Of a stretch of DNA of 56,210 nucleotides, positions 17,043 to 26,759 are shown piece by piece. The notes beneath the pieces are model-generated. The model ran no database searches. It was not told the origin of the DNA and saw only the letters and a list, made by a program, of their open reading frames with translations. Every line of letters begins with the position of its first letter. Within the stretch, counting starts at the first letter, position 1. The stretch comes from Pseudomonadota bacterium (GTDB taxonomy: Bacteria; Myxococcota_A; Polyangia; Polyangiales; Polyangiaceae): assembly GCA_023402175.1 (NCBI GenBank), contig JAEXCN010000382.1, positions 1-56,210 on the forward strand, written 5' to 3'. Position numbers and translations under genes: made by a program.

Positions 17043-18040
17043 CGCTGCCGCGTACGGTCAGCGTCGTCGGCCTGTCGCTCGTCGCGCTCGCACTCGCGAT
17101 CGTCCTCGGAGTCTCGTTCGGAACCGAGCCCGTCTCACTCGTTCGCGCGCTCTCCGATGCCGGCTCGCTCGACCATGCGATCGTCCTCGACGTGCGCCTG
17201 CCGCGCGTGCTCCTCGGAGCCGTCGCCGGAGCAGGTCTTTCGATCGTCGGCGTCGCTCTCCAGGCGCTGCTCCGGAATCCGCTCGCGGAGCCTTACGTCC
17301 TCGGCGTCTCCGGCGGCTCCGCCGTGGGCGCGACGATCGCGATCCTCGCAGGCGTTTCGGCGGCGACCTCGCTCGGAGCATCGGTCGTCCCGCTGTTCGC
17401 GCTCGCAGGCGGGGTCGGCGCAACGGCGCTCGTGCACGCGCTCTCCGCCGCGGCACCAGACTCACGTGGCGCGAGTGTCCTTCTCGCCGGCGTGGTCGTG
17501 AACGCGATCGCGTCGGCGGCGATCACGTTCGTGAAGACGCTCGTGACCCAGTCGAAGGCGCAGGAGCTGCTGTTCTGGCTCACCGGATTCCTCGACGTGC
17601 CGTCGCGCGCATCGCTGCTCGCGATGCTCGTCTACGTCGCGCTCGGTGCGGGTGTCCTCGTGCGCGATGCGGCGCGTCTCAACGTGCTTTCCCTCGGAGA
17701 TGCCGCCGCCGAGCACCTCGGCATATCGGTGCGCAGCGTCGAGCGACGGACGTATCTAGCGAGCTCGCTCGTCGTCGGCGCCATCGTCAGCGTGACGGGC
17801 CTCATCGGCTTCGTCGGGCTCCTCGTCCCGCATGCGCTCAGGCGGATTGTCGGGCCGGATGCGCGCCTCCTCATGCCGGCATCGCTCGGCTTCGGCGGAG
17901 CTGCGCTGGTCCTATGCGATCTCGTGAGCCGCGCAGCGTTTCGCTTCCTGCACACCGAGCCACCGGTCGGCGCGGTCACTGCGCTCATCGGTGGAACGCT
18001 GTTCCTCGTTCTCCTCGCACGCTCGTCCCACCGGACCTGA
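17039..18040 (+). CDS. FecCD/BtuC family ABC transporter permease, orphan
   Basis: 333 residues from a TTG at 17039 that overlaps the coaX stop (TTGA); the longer frame from 16919 runs inside coaX. Family motifs for iron-siderophore and cobalamin permeases are all present: VRLPRVLLGAVAGAGLSIVGVALQALLRNPLAEPYVLGVSGG, LLFWLTGFLD, LGISVRS, and GFVGLLVPHALRRIVGPD, with about nine to ten transmembrane helices expected. No binding protein or ATPase gene is adjacent, so partners must be encoded elsewhere. A TonB-dependent receptor lies 5 kb downstream on the other strand and could supply the outer-membrane step. Confidence 0.92.
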   Translation: MTLPRTVSVVGLSLVALALAIVLGVSFGTEPVSLVRALSDAGSLDHAIVLDVRLPRVLLGAVAGAGLSIVGVALQALLRNPLAEPYVLGVSGGSAVGATIAILAGVSAATSLGASVVPLFALAGGVGATALVHALSAAAPDSRGASVLLAGVVVNAIASAAITFVKTLVTQSKAQELLFWLTGFLDVPSRASLLAMLVYVALGAGVLVRDAARLNVLSLGDAAAEHLGISVRSVERRTYLASSLVVGAIVSVTGLIGFVGLLVPHALRRIVGPDARLLMPASLGFGGAALVLCDLVSRAAFRFLHTEPPVGAVTALIGGTLFLVLLARSSHRT

Positions 18041-18042
18041 GC

Positions 18043-19536
<1,494 letters not shown>

Positions 19537-19844
19537 CTCTCGACTCGACTTCATTGGAACCCGATGAAGCCGGGCACCCATGCCGCACGGAGCGGCAGAG
19601 ACAGCACGGTCCGGCGCGCGAAACCTCGCAGCACGCGTGCCAGTTCCGGCACGAACGAGGCGCCGTCACATCCTCGTCTCGGCTCGCGGAAGAACGGACC
19701 GTTGCTGCTTGTCTTGGATCGATCCGCCATCGCCGGCGTGACAACGGCGACTCATCGGCGCGCGCACCGAGGCAAAAGCCACCGCGACACGAGGACCCGT
19801 TTGCGTCCCGACGCCGCTCCTCGAGATGCGTCGTGCAGGCTCAG

Positions 19845-20009
19845 AAGCGCGACGAGCGCGAGCCCCGAGCTCCGCTCCGTGATCAAAGGGACGACGCGCA
19901 CGGTGGACGCCGTCTTCTCGACGCGCGACGGCTCGAGGAAGTGCCACACGAGACCGCCGGCGACGAGCGCGAGCCCTCCAGCCGCAATCGCGTAGCCGAG
20001 GAGCGGCTG
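19845..20009 (-). pseudogene. Remnant of a membrane-anchored C-terminal segment
   Basis: A short minus-strand stretch has strongly GC-biased third positions and protein-like text: a hydrophobic helix (LLGYAIAAGGLALVAGGLVW) followed by STVRVVPLITERSSG. It resembles the C-terminal helix plus VVP...G tail seen at the ends of many myxobacterial TPR/PEGA-type proteins. The open frame extends from 20060, but its only start (a GTG) falls inside the loop of a terminator hairpin, and the text degenerates after GLALVALL. I read it as an orphaned C-terminal fragment rather than an intact gene; a small real gene cannot be excluded. Confidence 0.4.
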
Positions 20010-20040
20010 CGCGTCCGCTCTCCCGGCGACACAAAGCAGA

Positions 20041-20072
20041 CGAGCGAGCCTCGTTTGCACGGGGCTCGCTCG
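20041..20072 (-). terminator. Rho-independent terminator of the TPR gene
   Basis: A perfect 10-bp inverted repeat (CGAGCGAGCC/GGCTCGCTCG) with a 12-base loop lies 40 bases downstream of the TPR protein stop. On the minus strand it is followed by TCTGCTTTGT, a moderately T-rich tail. Confidence 0.7.
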
Positions 20073-20111
20073 CTGTGTTCGGCCGCTCGCGTGATGCGAG
20101 CGGTGCGCCGG

Positions 20112-21284
20112 TCACTTCTGGGCGGTCGCGGCCTGGAGCGCCTGCTGCTGCTGCTGCAGCATCTGGGCGATCGCGCGGCTCCGCTCGATCGCGAACTGCT
20201 TCACTTCGCGGTTCGACGACGTCGCGAGCTTGTTGAGGAGCGCGGTGACCTTCGCCATGTCCTTCGACTGGAAGAGCGCCTCGAAGTAGTTGTGCGCGAG
20301 GCGAACGTCTTCCTTCATCAGCGCCTCGTGCGGGGCGAGGAGCTTGACGACTTCGTCGAGCTTGCCGGCCTGTCCGTAGAGCGCGGAGAGGACGATGAGC
20401 GGGATCGGATCGGTCGGGTTGCGATCGACGCCCTTCTTCGCGAAGCCGATCGCCTTGTCGCGCGTCTTCTCGTCGTTGGCGTAGAAGCCCTGGAGGGCGA
20501 CGTACGGAGCGGCCGTCTTCGCGTTGACCGGCGCGTTCGCGAGATCCTCGATCGTCTTGATCGCCTTGTCCTCGCCGTCCGCGTCCTTGATGGCGTTGAA
20601 GAGGTACGCCCACGCGTCGACGTTGCCCGGCTGGATCTGGATGCCGCGCTCGACGGACTCGCGCTCCGCCTTCGCATCGCCCTTCGCCTTGTAAAGCTTC
20701 GCGAGGTGGAGGCTCGGATACGGGTTGTCCTTCATCAGGTTCTGGGCGCCCTTGAGCGTGCCCTCGGCCTTGTCGAGCTTCTCCTGCGCGAGCTGCGCGA
20801 CGCCGAGACCGAGCCAGTCGTTGCCGTCGCCGCCGCGCGCGACGATCTTCGCGAGGACCGCCTCGGCCTTGTCGTGGCGGTTGTACTTCATCAGCTCCTG
20901 GGCGTAGATGCGCCCGCGATCGAGATCGTCCTGGCTGTCCTTCCAGTGCTTCTCGAGACCGCCGAGGAGGTCCTCGAGACCGATCGCGATCGGCCGGCCC
21001 TGCTCGTCCTGCACCTGAACCGCCGGACCGTTGAACCCGAGCAGCTTCCACACCTGGTCCATCGTCAGCGCGACCGGACCATCGACGACCTGCTTCTCGA
21101 CAGGCTGGCCGTTCGGACCGAGCGGGATGAGGACCATCGCGTTGCCCGGCACACCGTTCGGGAACGCAGTGATCGGCGCGAGGATGGCAGCGCCACCTTG
21201 GATGGCGACGGCGCCCTCGCCCTCGGGCGGACCGCCGGCAGCGTTGGGGTTTTGCGGGTTCGGCTGGGGAGTGGACTGGCTCAT
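20112..21284 (-). CDS. TPR-repeat protein, cytoplasmic
   Basis: 390 residues from the ATG at 21284 (MSQSTPQPNPQNP). The 130-residue upstream extension to 21674 has no protein-like features. After a Pro/Gly-rich N-terminus and a region with two short beta-like segments (VAIQGGAAILAPITAF, AMVLIPLGPNGQP), residues about 130-370 are a series of TPR-like helical pairs (YNRHDKAEAVLAKIVARGG, DKAEGTLKGAQNLMKDNP, PGNVDAWAYLFNAI, LSALYGQAGKLDEVVKLL). It ends in a Gln-rich tail (QMLQQQQQALQAATAQK). No signal peptide. Probably a protein-protein interaction scaffold; no partner is evident from the context. Confidence 0.82.
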   Translation of the reverse strand: MSQSTPQPNPQNPNAAGGPPEGEGAVAIQGGAAILAPITAFPNGVPGNAMVLIPLGPNGQPVEKQVVDGPVALTMDQVWKLLGFNGPAVQVQDEQGRPIAIGLEDLLGGLEKHWKDSQDDLDRGRIYAQELMKYNRHDKAEAVLAKIVARGGDGNDWLGLGVAQLAQEKLDKAEGTLKGAQNLMKDNPYPSLHLAKLYKAKGDAKAERESVERGIQIQPGNVDAWAYLFNAIKDADGEDKAIKTIEDLANAPVNAKTAAPYVALQGFYANDEKTRDKAIGFAKKGVDRNPTDPIPLIVLSALYGQAGKLDEVVKLLAPHEALMKEDVRLAHNYFEALFQSKDMAKVTALLNKLATSSNREVKQFAIERSRAIAQMLQQQQQALQAATAQK

Positions 21285-21863
21285 TGGAAGGCCGCGGACC
21301 GTAGCACGAAACCTTCCTTGCCGGAGTCGTTCGCTGGGCCGAGTCCGCGCCGCGGGCAACGCTCCGCGGAGGACGAGCCGCACGCGACACTTCCGATGAG
21401 ACGGGGTGGTTCGGGACGGGGTCGCGTTTCGGGGTCGCAGCGAAAAGAGCGCTGCTGCTCTGGGGATATGAGCTGCCGTCGCCGAGTGAGACGGTGGCGA
21501 GACGAGCGCGGGACCGCTGTAGGTGGTTGAACGCGCCGGCCATGAAAGAAGAGCCCTGGGTCGTCTCCTTCGTCCGCGCCTGACTCTCCTCGCTGCGCCT
21601 CGGGTCGTGTCCTCCCCGTTCTTCGGGTGAACGGGACGCCCTCGGGGCGCATGCGCATGTGGCCCCGCACGCACTCGTTCGTACGACGTACGATCTCGAG
21701 GAGCCTGGCGGAGGCGCTAGATATCGCTCTGCGCATGATGGCGCTCGGCGCACGTCCCGCTCGCGCATGCACGGATCGACGCGACGAGTGTCACGTCCCG
21801 GGCGGCATCCTCGTCTTCCCCGTAGAAGCCCGCCGAGGGCTCGAACGAAACGAAGGAACGACC
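21285..21863. other. Intergenic region with ECF41-type promoter
   Basis: About 580 bases separate the divergent TPR gene and the CMD-like gene. I see no convincing coding sequence; open frames here lack coherent protein text. The only clear element is the ECF41-type promoter at 21789-21815. The rest presumably holds the TPR gene promoter. Confidence 0.6.
21789..21815 (+). promoter_or_regulatory. ECF41-type promoter (TGTCACG-N16-CGTC)
   Basis: TGTCACG at 21789-21795 and CGTC at 21812-21815 are separated by exactly 16 bases. This matches the published ECF41 target consensus (TGTCACA at -35, CGTC at -10) with one mismatch, and lies 48 bases upstream of the start of the CMD-like gene that precedes the ECF41 sigma gene. 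ECF41 factors are known to control exactly such neighbouring genes, so this is very probably the autoregulated operon promoter. Confidence 0.8.
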
Positions 21864-22307
21864 ATGCAACAGCGAATGCGCCTCGACGCCGTCGCGCCCA
21901 GCGCGATGAAGGCCATGCTCGAGCTCGAGAAGTATGTCCGCAGCAACGTGGAGCTCACGCTCTTTCACTTGATCAAGCTGCGCGCCTCCGTGCTCAACGG
22001 TTGTGCCTATTGCGTCGACATGCACACGACCGACGCTCTCCGAGCGGGCGAGTCTTCGCGCCGCCTGTTCGCGGTCTCGACCTGGCGCGAATCGCCCTTC
22101 TTCACGAAGACCGAGCGCGTAGCGTTGGCGCTCACCGACGCGGTGACGCGGCTCGGCGAAGGCGGCGTATCGGACGAGCTCTGGAGCGAGGCGAAGGAGG
22201 TTTGGTCGGAGAAGGAGCTCGCCGACATCCTCATGGCAATCGTCACGATCAACGGCTGGAATCGCATCGCCGTCACGACTCACGCTCAGCCGCCCCCGCT
22301 CGAGTAA
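21864..22307 (+). CDS. Carboxymuconolactone decarboxylase/AhpD-like protein (ECF41 target)
   Basis: 147 residues from the ATG at 21864, with AAGGA about seven bases upstream. The AhpD/CMD family core is present: LTLFHLIKLRASVLNGCAYC with the redox CxxC (Cys47, Cys50) and His54 in VDMHT, the pattern of alkylhydroperoxidase-type proteins. It probably acts in peroxide or reactive-carbonyl detoxification; the physiological substrate of the ECF41-associated members is not established. It precedes the ECF41 sigma gene by 25 bases and is the first gene of a probable two-gene operon. Longer frames back to 21627 run through the promoter and are rejected. Confidence 0.92.
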   Translation: MQQRMRLDAVAPSAMKAMLELEKYVRSNVELTLFHLIKLRASVLNGCAYCVDMHTTDALRAGESSRRLFAVSTWRESPFFTKTERVALALTDAVTRLGEGGVSDELWSEAKEVWSEKELADILMAIVTINGWNRIAVTTHAQPPPLE

Positions 22308-22332
22308 CGTGACCGCACGAGGTGATGACTCG

Positions 22333-23256
22333 ATGGAGTCGCGGGAAGCCAACCACGCCGCCCAGGTCTTCGAGCAGTATCGGGCAAAGCTGACGACGCT
22401 CGCCTATCGGCTCCTCGGCCGGACGGGTGAGGCCGAGGAGGTCGTTCAGGATGCATTCTTGCGCTGGTTCTCCGCCGACCGCGAAGCCGTGCGCGAGCCC
22501 TATGCGTTTCTCGTCACCACCGTCACGCGGCTCGCGCTCGACCGCCTCAAGTCGGCGCGGGCGCAGCGGGAGGAGTACGTCGGGCCGTGGCTCCCGGAGC
22601 CGATCATGACCGATGCGTCCGTGCCGAGCCCGCTCGGCCCGCTCGATGCGCTCGAGCAGCGCGACCTCGTCTCGATCGGTCTTCTCCGGCTGCTCGAGCG
22701 GCTCACGCCCACCGAGCGCGGCGTGTTCGTCTTGCGCGAGGCATTCGATCTCCCCTTCGACGAAATCGCCGCCATTCTCGGCATCGAGACGGCGAACTCG
22801 CGCCAGATCTTCGCGCGCGCGCAGAAGCACCTCTTCACGGATCGGAGTCGATTTGCTCCGAGCCGTGAAGAGCACGTGCGGCTGCTCACCGAATTCCAAT
22901 CGGCGATCTCACGTGGCGATCTCACCGGTCTGCGCAGCCTCCTGAGCGACGACGTCACCGTCTATGGCGACGGTGGTGGTCGCGTGCGCGCTGCGCTAAA
23001 GCCGATTCACGGCGCCGACCGCGCGGCCCGCTTCTTCGTCGGGCTCGCGGCGAAGTACGCCGAGCGGTTCGCCCGGGCGAAGGTCGTCGAGATCAACGGG
23101 CAGCCAGGCTTCGTCTACGAGGTGAACGGGGATCTCCACGTCGTCAGCTTCGACGTCGAGGACGGTCGCATCCGGAATTTCTACGACGTCGCCAATCCCG
23201 AGAAGCTCGTCCAGCTCCGCCGCCAGCTCGTGGAATGGTCGAGCCAGCGAGAGTGA
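22333..23256 (+). CDS. ECF41-group RNA polymerase sigma factor with SnoaL-like domain
   Basis: 307 residues from the ATG at 22333, chosen over the GTG at 22309 because AGGTGA sits seven bases upstream. Sigma region 2 (residues 8-75: YRLLGRTGEAEEVVQDAFLRW) and region 4 (about 112-170: LLERLTPTERGVFVLREAF...FDEIAAILG) are followed by a C-terminal SnoaL-like domain (about 180-300). All three ECF41 hallmarks are visible: WLPEP (86-90) in the linker, DGGGR (213-217) and NPEKL (288-292). In this group the fused C-terminal domain replaces an anti-sigma factor, tuning activity in the cytoplasm, and the target is usually the adjacent COE gene, here the CMD-like gene. Confidence 0.95.
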   Translation: MESREANHAAQVFEQYRAKLTTLAYRLLGRTGEAEEVVQDAFLRWFSADREAVREPYAFLVTTVTRLALDRLKSARAQREEYVGPWLPEPIMTDASVPSPLGPLDALEQRDLVSIGLLRLLERLTPTERGVFVLREAFDLPFDEIAAILGIETANSRQIFARAQKHLFTDRSRFAPSREEHVRLLTEFQSAISRGDLTGLRSLLSDDVTVYGDGGGRVRAALKPIHGADRAARFFVGLAAKYAERFARAKVVEINGQPGFVYEVNGDLHVVSFDVEDGRIRNFYDVANPEKLVQLRRQLVEWSSQRE

Positions 23257-23264
23257 CGAGGACG

Positions 23265-25472
23265 TCAGCGCGCGTCCGTCGTCCAGCGAACGCTGAGGAG
23301 CACGCGACGGCCCGGAAGCGGATAGTCGTACAGATCGCCGATCGGCGCCCTCACAGGTCCGAGCGCACCAGCGTATTCGACGACGCGAAGGTCGAAGATG
23401 TTCCGCATGTCGAGCGTCACCGAGAGGCCCGGCACGTTCGGGACCGCGACGCGGATGCCCGCGCCGTGGAGCACCCGCGTCGGCACCTCGACGGCGGCCG
23501 TCACGTCCGCGAGGATCCCGGCGACGAGATCGACGCCGTAACGAACACGTACCGGCCCACGCGAATACGCGAGATCGGCGACGAAGTCGTGCGCCGGCCT
23601 GCCCGGAAGCGGAGGACGCACGCATCGCGTGCCTTCGTAACGACATTCACTCTCGTTCGCAGTGCCCAGCGCGGTGTGCGAGGCACGTGCTTCGAAGCCG
23701 AACGCCGATGCGCGGAGCTCACTCTCGATGCCGAGGAGTCGTGCGTGGCCGATGTTCGTCGCCTTCGCGCGGCCGGTGGCGCCGGCATAGACGTACGTGA
23801 TCAGATCGTCGGCCCACGTCGCGAAGCCGGCGAGCTCCGCATGAAGTCGCAACGGGCCGAGACGCCGCGTGACACGCGCGCCGGCATCGGTCGTGACCGC
23901 GGACTCCGGCTTCAAGTCCGGATCGCCGATGAATGCGCCTCGGTTTCCGTAGCGCTCGACGAAGCTCGGTGGGCGCGTGACGTAGCCGGCATGTGAAGCG
24001 AGCATGACCGGTCCGAGCGGAAACTCGACACCGACGTTCCCCGACGGGCGCTGCTCGCTCGTGCTCGTCCCGTCGTCCGACGTGTCGAGCCACATATCGC
24101 CGCGCGCGCTCGCTGCGAGCGTGAGCGCGCCGGCGAGCTGCGTGCTCGCATCGATGGCGATACCTCCGTTCGTTCGTCGTGCCGCGGGTGGAGCAGCCGT
24201 TTGGCCGATCCACGTGCCCGGCGCAAAGCGCTCGGCGCTGCCGTCGACGCGGACCTCGATGCTCGAGCGCTCGGATGGCCGACCGCGCCATCCCGCGCTG
24301 CCGCCCGCAGCGATGACAGCATCGTCGGTGTGCGTCGGATTGAACGTCGTCCGCGCGCTGATCGGATTGTCCTTCAGCGAGAGCCCCTCGCGGCGTCCCC
24401 AGCCACGAATGCCGAACGAGCCGCTGTCGCTGCTCGGGATCGTGAGCTCGAGCGCGGACACGAGCCGAGACGAATCGAGCCGCTGATATCTCGTCTGGAC
24501 GGTGTGCGATCCGGGCAGCTCCTGGCGGCGCGCTTGAGCAAGTCCGGTGATCGTCAGCGCACCGGTCCTCGTTCCGAAGCGGACGGGGAGCGCGACCGAG
24601 GCGAGCCCCGCAACTGCGGCGTGCCCGGCGTTCTCGCGCGTGGTGAACACGTCCCTTCCCTGATCGAGCGTCGCTTGCCGGTCGAGGTACTCGAAGTCGT
24701 CGTCCGAGCGCGAAGCGCTCACGCCGGTCGCGATGCGAACGCCGTCCGGATCGCCGCGCACGTCTCCGATGCGCAGTCGTCGCGCTCCGAACGAGCCTGC
24801 GGCGGTCCACACTTCCGTGCCCGTCGCCGACCGCGCCGAGGGAGGATCGATGACGAGCGTCCCGCCGAGCGATCCACGACCGAGCGCGGCCGGCGCGAAC
24901 GTCCGATGCACGCGCGCCTGTGCTCCAGGCCAGAGCGGGAGCGTGGCGAGGTCGAGCGTGGGATCGGCTCCACCCGTCAGCGGGACGCCGGCGAGGTAGA
25001 CCGCGACCTGCGTCGAGCTCGAGCCGCGGATCGAGAGCGTCGCGAACGAGTCGTCGGCCCCGAGCCGCCGGACGTGGACACCGGGAAGCGGCTCGACGAG
25101 GCTGGCGGCATCGGTGATCTCGCGCGGCGAGTCGTCGATCCGCGCGCGCGAGACGAACCCTCCCGCCTGCCGCCCACGAACGAGAACCTCCTCCCCTTCG
25201 CCGTCCTCTTCTCGGGCCTTTTCCCCGTCCGCGTCGGCGTCGGCCGTTCGGCCCGCTCGTGCGTTCTCGGCGGGATCGACTCGGGCGCGATCGACTCGGG
25301 CGGGAACAACTGCAGCGGCCTGCGCGTTTGGCGGCGCTCCGTCGTCCGCTCGAGCGCGGCTCGGCGCGAGGGCGAGCGCGATCGAAAACGAGACCAGAAC
25401 ATCCGATCTCGGCGACCGCCGGGCACGCGCCGACATCCGACGGACGGATGTCGACGAGAGCGGAGCGGGCAT
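23265..25472 (-). CDS. TonB-dependent outer-membrane receptor
   Basis: A 735-residue receptor; ATG at 25472, with a second Met 12 residues in. The signal peptide runs to about residue 43 (SIALALAPSRARADD). A charged, Glu-rich stretch leads to the TonB-box-like EEVLVRGRQ at about 93-101, then the plug domain (ITDAASLVEPLPGVHVRRLG, DDSFATLSIRGSSSTQVAVYLAGVPL, RGSLGGTLVI) and a 22-strand barrel with the typical PPSFVERYGNRGAFIGDPDLKPE segment. It is similar in layout to BtuB/CirA-type receptors. The substrate is unknown; I saw no cobalamin riboswitch upstream. It ends WTTDAR, without the usual terminal aromatic. Convergent with the ECF41 gene, eight bases apart. Confidence 0.93.
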   Translation of the reverse strand: MPAPLSSTSVRRMSARARRSPRSDVLVSFSIALALAPSRARADDGAPPNAQAAAVVPARVDRARVDPAENARAGRTADADADGEKAREEDGEGEEVLVRGRQAGGFVSRARIDDSPREITDAASLVEPLPGVHVRRLGADDSFATLSIRGSSSTQVAVYLAGVPLTGGADPTLDLATLPLWPGAQARVHRTFAPAALGRGSLGGTLVIDPPSARSATGTEVWTAAGSFGARRLRIGDVRGDPDGVRIATGVSASRSDDDFEYLDRQATLDQGRDVFTTRENAGHAAVAGLASVALPVRFGTRTGALTITGLAQARRQELPGSHTVQTRYQRLDSSRLVSALELTIPSSDSGSFGIRGWGRREGLSLKDNPISARTTFNPTHTDDAVIAAGGSAGWRGRPSERSSIEVRVDGSAERFAPGTWIGQTAAPPAARRTNGGIAIDASTQLAGALTLAASARGDMWLDTSDDGTSTSEQRPSGNVGVEFPLGPVMLASHAGYVTRPPSFVERYGNRGAFIGDPDLKPESAVTTDAGARVTRRLGPLRLHAELAGFATWADDLITYVYAGATGRAKATNIGHARLLGIESELRASAFGFEARASHTALGTANESECRYEGTRCVRPPLPGRPAHDFVADLAYSRGPVRVRYGVDLVAGILADVTAAVEVPTRVLHGAGIRVAVPNVPGLSVTLDMRNIFDLRVVEYAGALGPVRAPIGDLYDYPLPGRRVLLSVRWTTDAR

Positions 25473-25656
25473 ACGGCCGCTCTACCATGACGCTCGGCCG
25501 AACGGCTTGGAACCATGAAACATGTCTACGCCTAGCGGAAGAAGGACAAGCCTCACGGCTCGCGGTGCAAGCGCAGCCGTGCCGACACGGTCGTCCGTGG
25601 GCCGCGCGCAGTGCGGGCAAGAGGACGACTTCCGGAAAGCGAGCTAAGCTCTGACC

Positions 25657-26700
25657 ATGTCCGTTGCGTACGCCCTGATCGCCATCCTCGGGCTTGCGGT
25701 CCTGATGGTGGTCCACGAAGGCGGGCACTATCTCGCCGCACGCCGCTTCGGCATGCGCGTGACGAAGTTCTCGATCGGCTTCGGTCCCACCCTGTGGAAG
25801 CACCGGCCGAAGGGCCACCCGACGACGTTCCAGGTCGCGATCATCCCGTTCCTCGCGTACGTGCAGATCGCGGGCCTGAACCCGTACGAGGAGATCGATC
25901 CGAAAGATCCCGAGAGCTACGCCAACGCGTCGCTCTGGGCGCGCATCGTGACGATCGCCGCCGGCCCGATCGCGAACTACTTCTTCGCCTCCGTCCTCAT
26001 GTTCTTCGGGTTCCTCCTCGGAGGAAACCAGATGATCGACGAGACGAGCATGCGCGTGAACATCGCGCCGGACGGGCCCGCAGCGCAGGTCGGCATCCAG
26101 AAGGGCGATCGCATCGTCTCGGTCAACGGCGAAGGCATCGTCGACTGGGATCACCTGAAGAAGGTGGTCGGCGCGCACCCCGGCGAGAAGGTCGACATCG
26201 AGATCGAGCGTGGCGCCGAGCGCCTCCACGTGTTCCCGACCCCCATCGGCGCGGAGGGCGATACGAAGGGCAAGATCCTCGTCGGCCCGTACACGTCGTG
26301 GCAGCCCGTCACCGCGAGTCAGGCTGCGGTGCTCAGCGTCACGGAGCCTCCGAAGGTCGTCTACAGCCTCGTGAAGGGGCTCGCGCGCATGGTCGCGGGC
26401 AAGGAGAAGCCGGAGCTCAGCGGGCCGGTCGGCATCGTGAAGGAGACGGCGTCGGCGGCGAAGAGCGGCGCGCACGTGTACCTGAAGCTGCTCGGCGCGC
26501 TCAGCGCGTACCTCGGCGGCTTCAACCTCTTGCCGCTGCCCGCGCTCGACGGCGGTCGTCTCCTCTTCTTGATGTTCGAAGCCGCGTCACGCCGGCGCGC
26601 CGACGCGAAGGTCGAAGCGAAGGTGCATGCGATCGGCCTCTTGATGTTCCTCACGCTGATCGCGTTCGTGACGTACACCGAGGTCATCCCGAAGCGTTGA
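25657..26700 (+). CDS. rseP: RseP-like site-2 (M50) intramembrane metalloprotease
   Basis: A 347-residue membrane protease. The zinc motif HEGGH (His20, Glu21, His24) lies in the first transmembrane helix, and the second metal-binding motif LPLPALDGGR is in the third, near residue 295. Between them a single PDZ domain sits at about 125-200 (INIAPDGPAAQVGIQKGDRIVSVNGEGI). A conserved beta-hairpin FSIGFGPTLW follows the HExxH helix. These enzymes cut transmembrane proteins, typically anti-sigma factors. It has one PDZ domain versus two in E. coli RseP, as is common outside Gammaproteobacteria. No dxr, bamA or anti-sigma gene is adjacent. Confidence 0.95.
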   Translation: MSVAYALIAILGLAVLMVVHEGGHYLAARRFGMRVTKFSIGFGPTLWKHRPKGHPTTFQVAIIPFLAYVQIAGLNPYEEIDPKDPESYANASLWARIVTIAAGPIANYFFASVLMFFGFLLGGNQMIDETSMRVNIAPDGPAAQVGIQKGDRIVSVNGEGIVDWDHLKKVVGAHPGEKVDIEIERGAERLHVFPTPIGAEGDTKGKILVGPYTSWQPVTASQAAVLSVTEPPKVVYSLVKGLARMVAGKEKPELSGPVGIVKETASAAKSGAHVYLKLLGALSAYLGGFNLLPLPALDGGRLLFLMFEAASRRRADAKVEAKVHAIGLLMFLTLIAFVTYTEVIPKR

Positions 26701-26759
26701 CCTCGTAACGTGCGTGCGGCGAGACTTCCACGTGTCCCGGGAAGACCTCGCGATCGGCG

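Noticed and set aside
25473..25656. Possible cobalamin riboswitch upstream of the TonB-dependent receptor
   Set aside because: The conserved B12-box and core pairing were not found; only a short GC hairpin is present.
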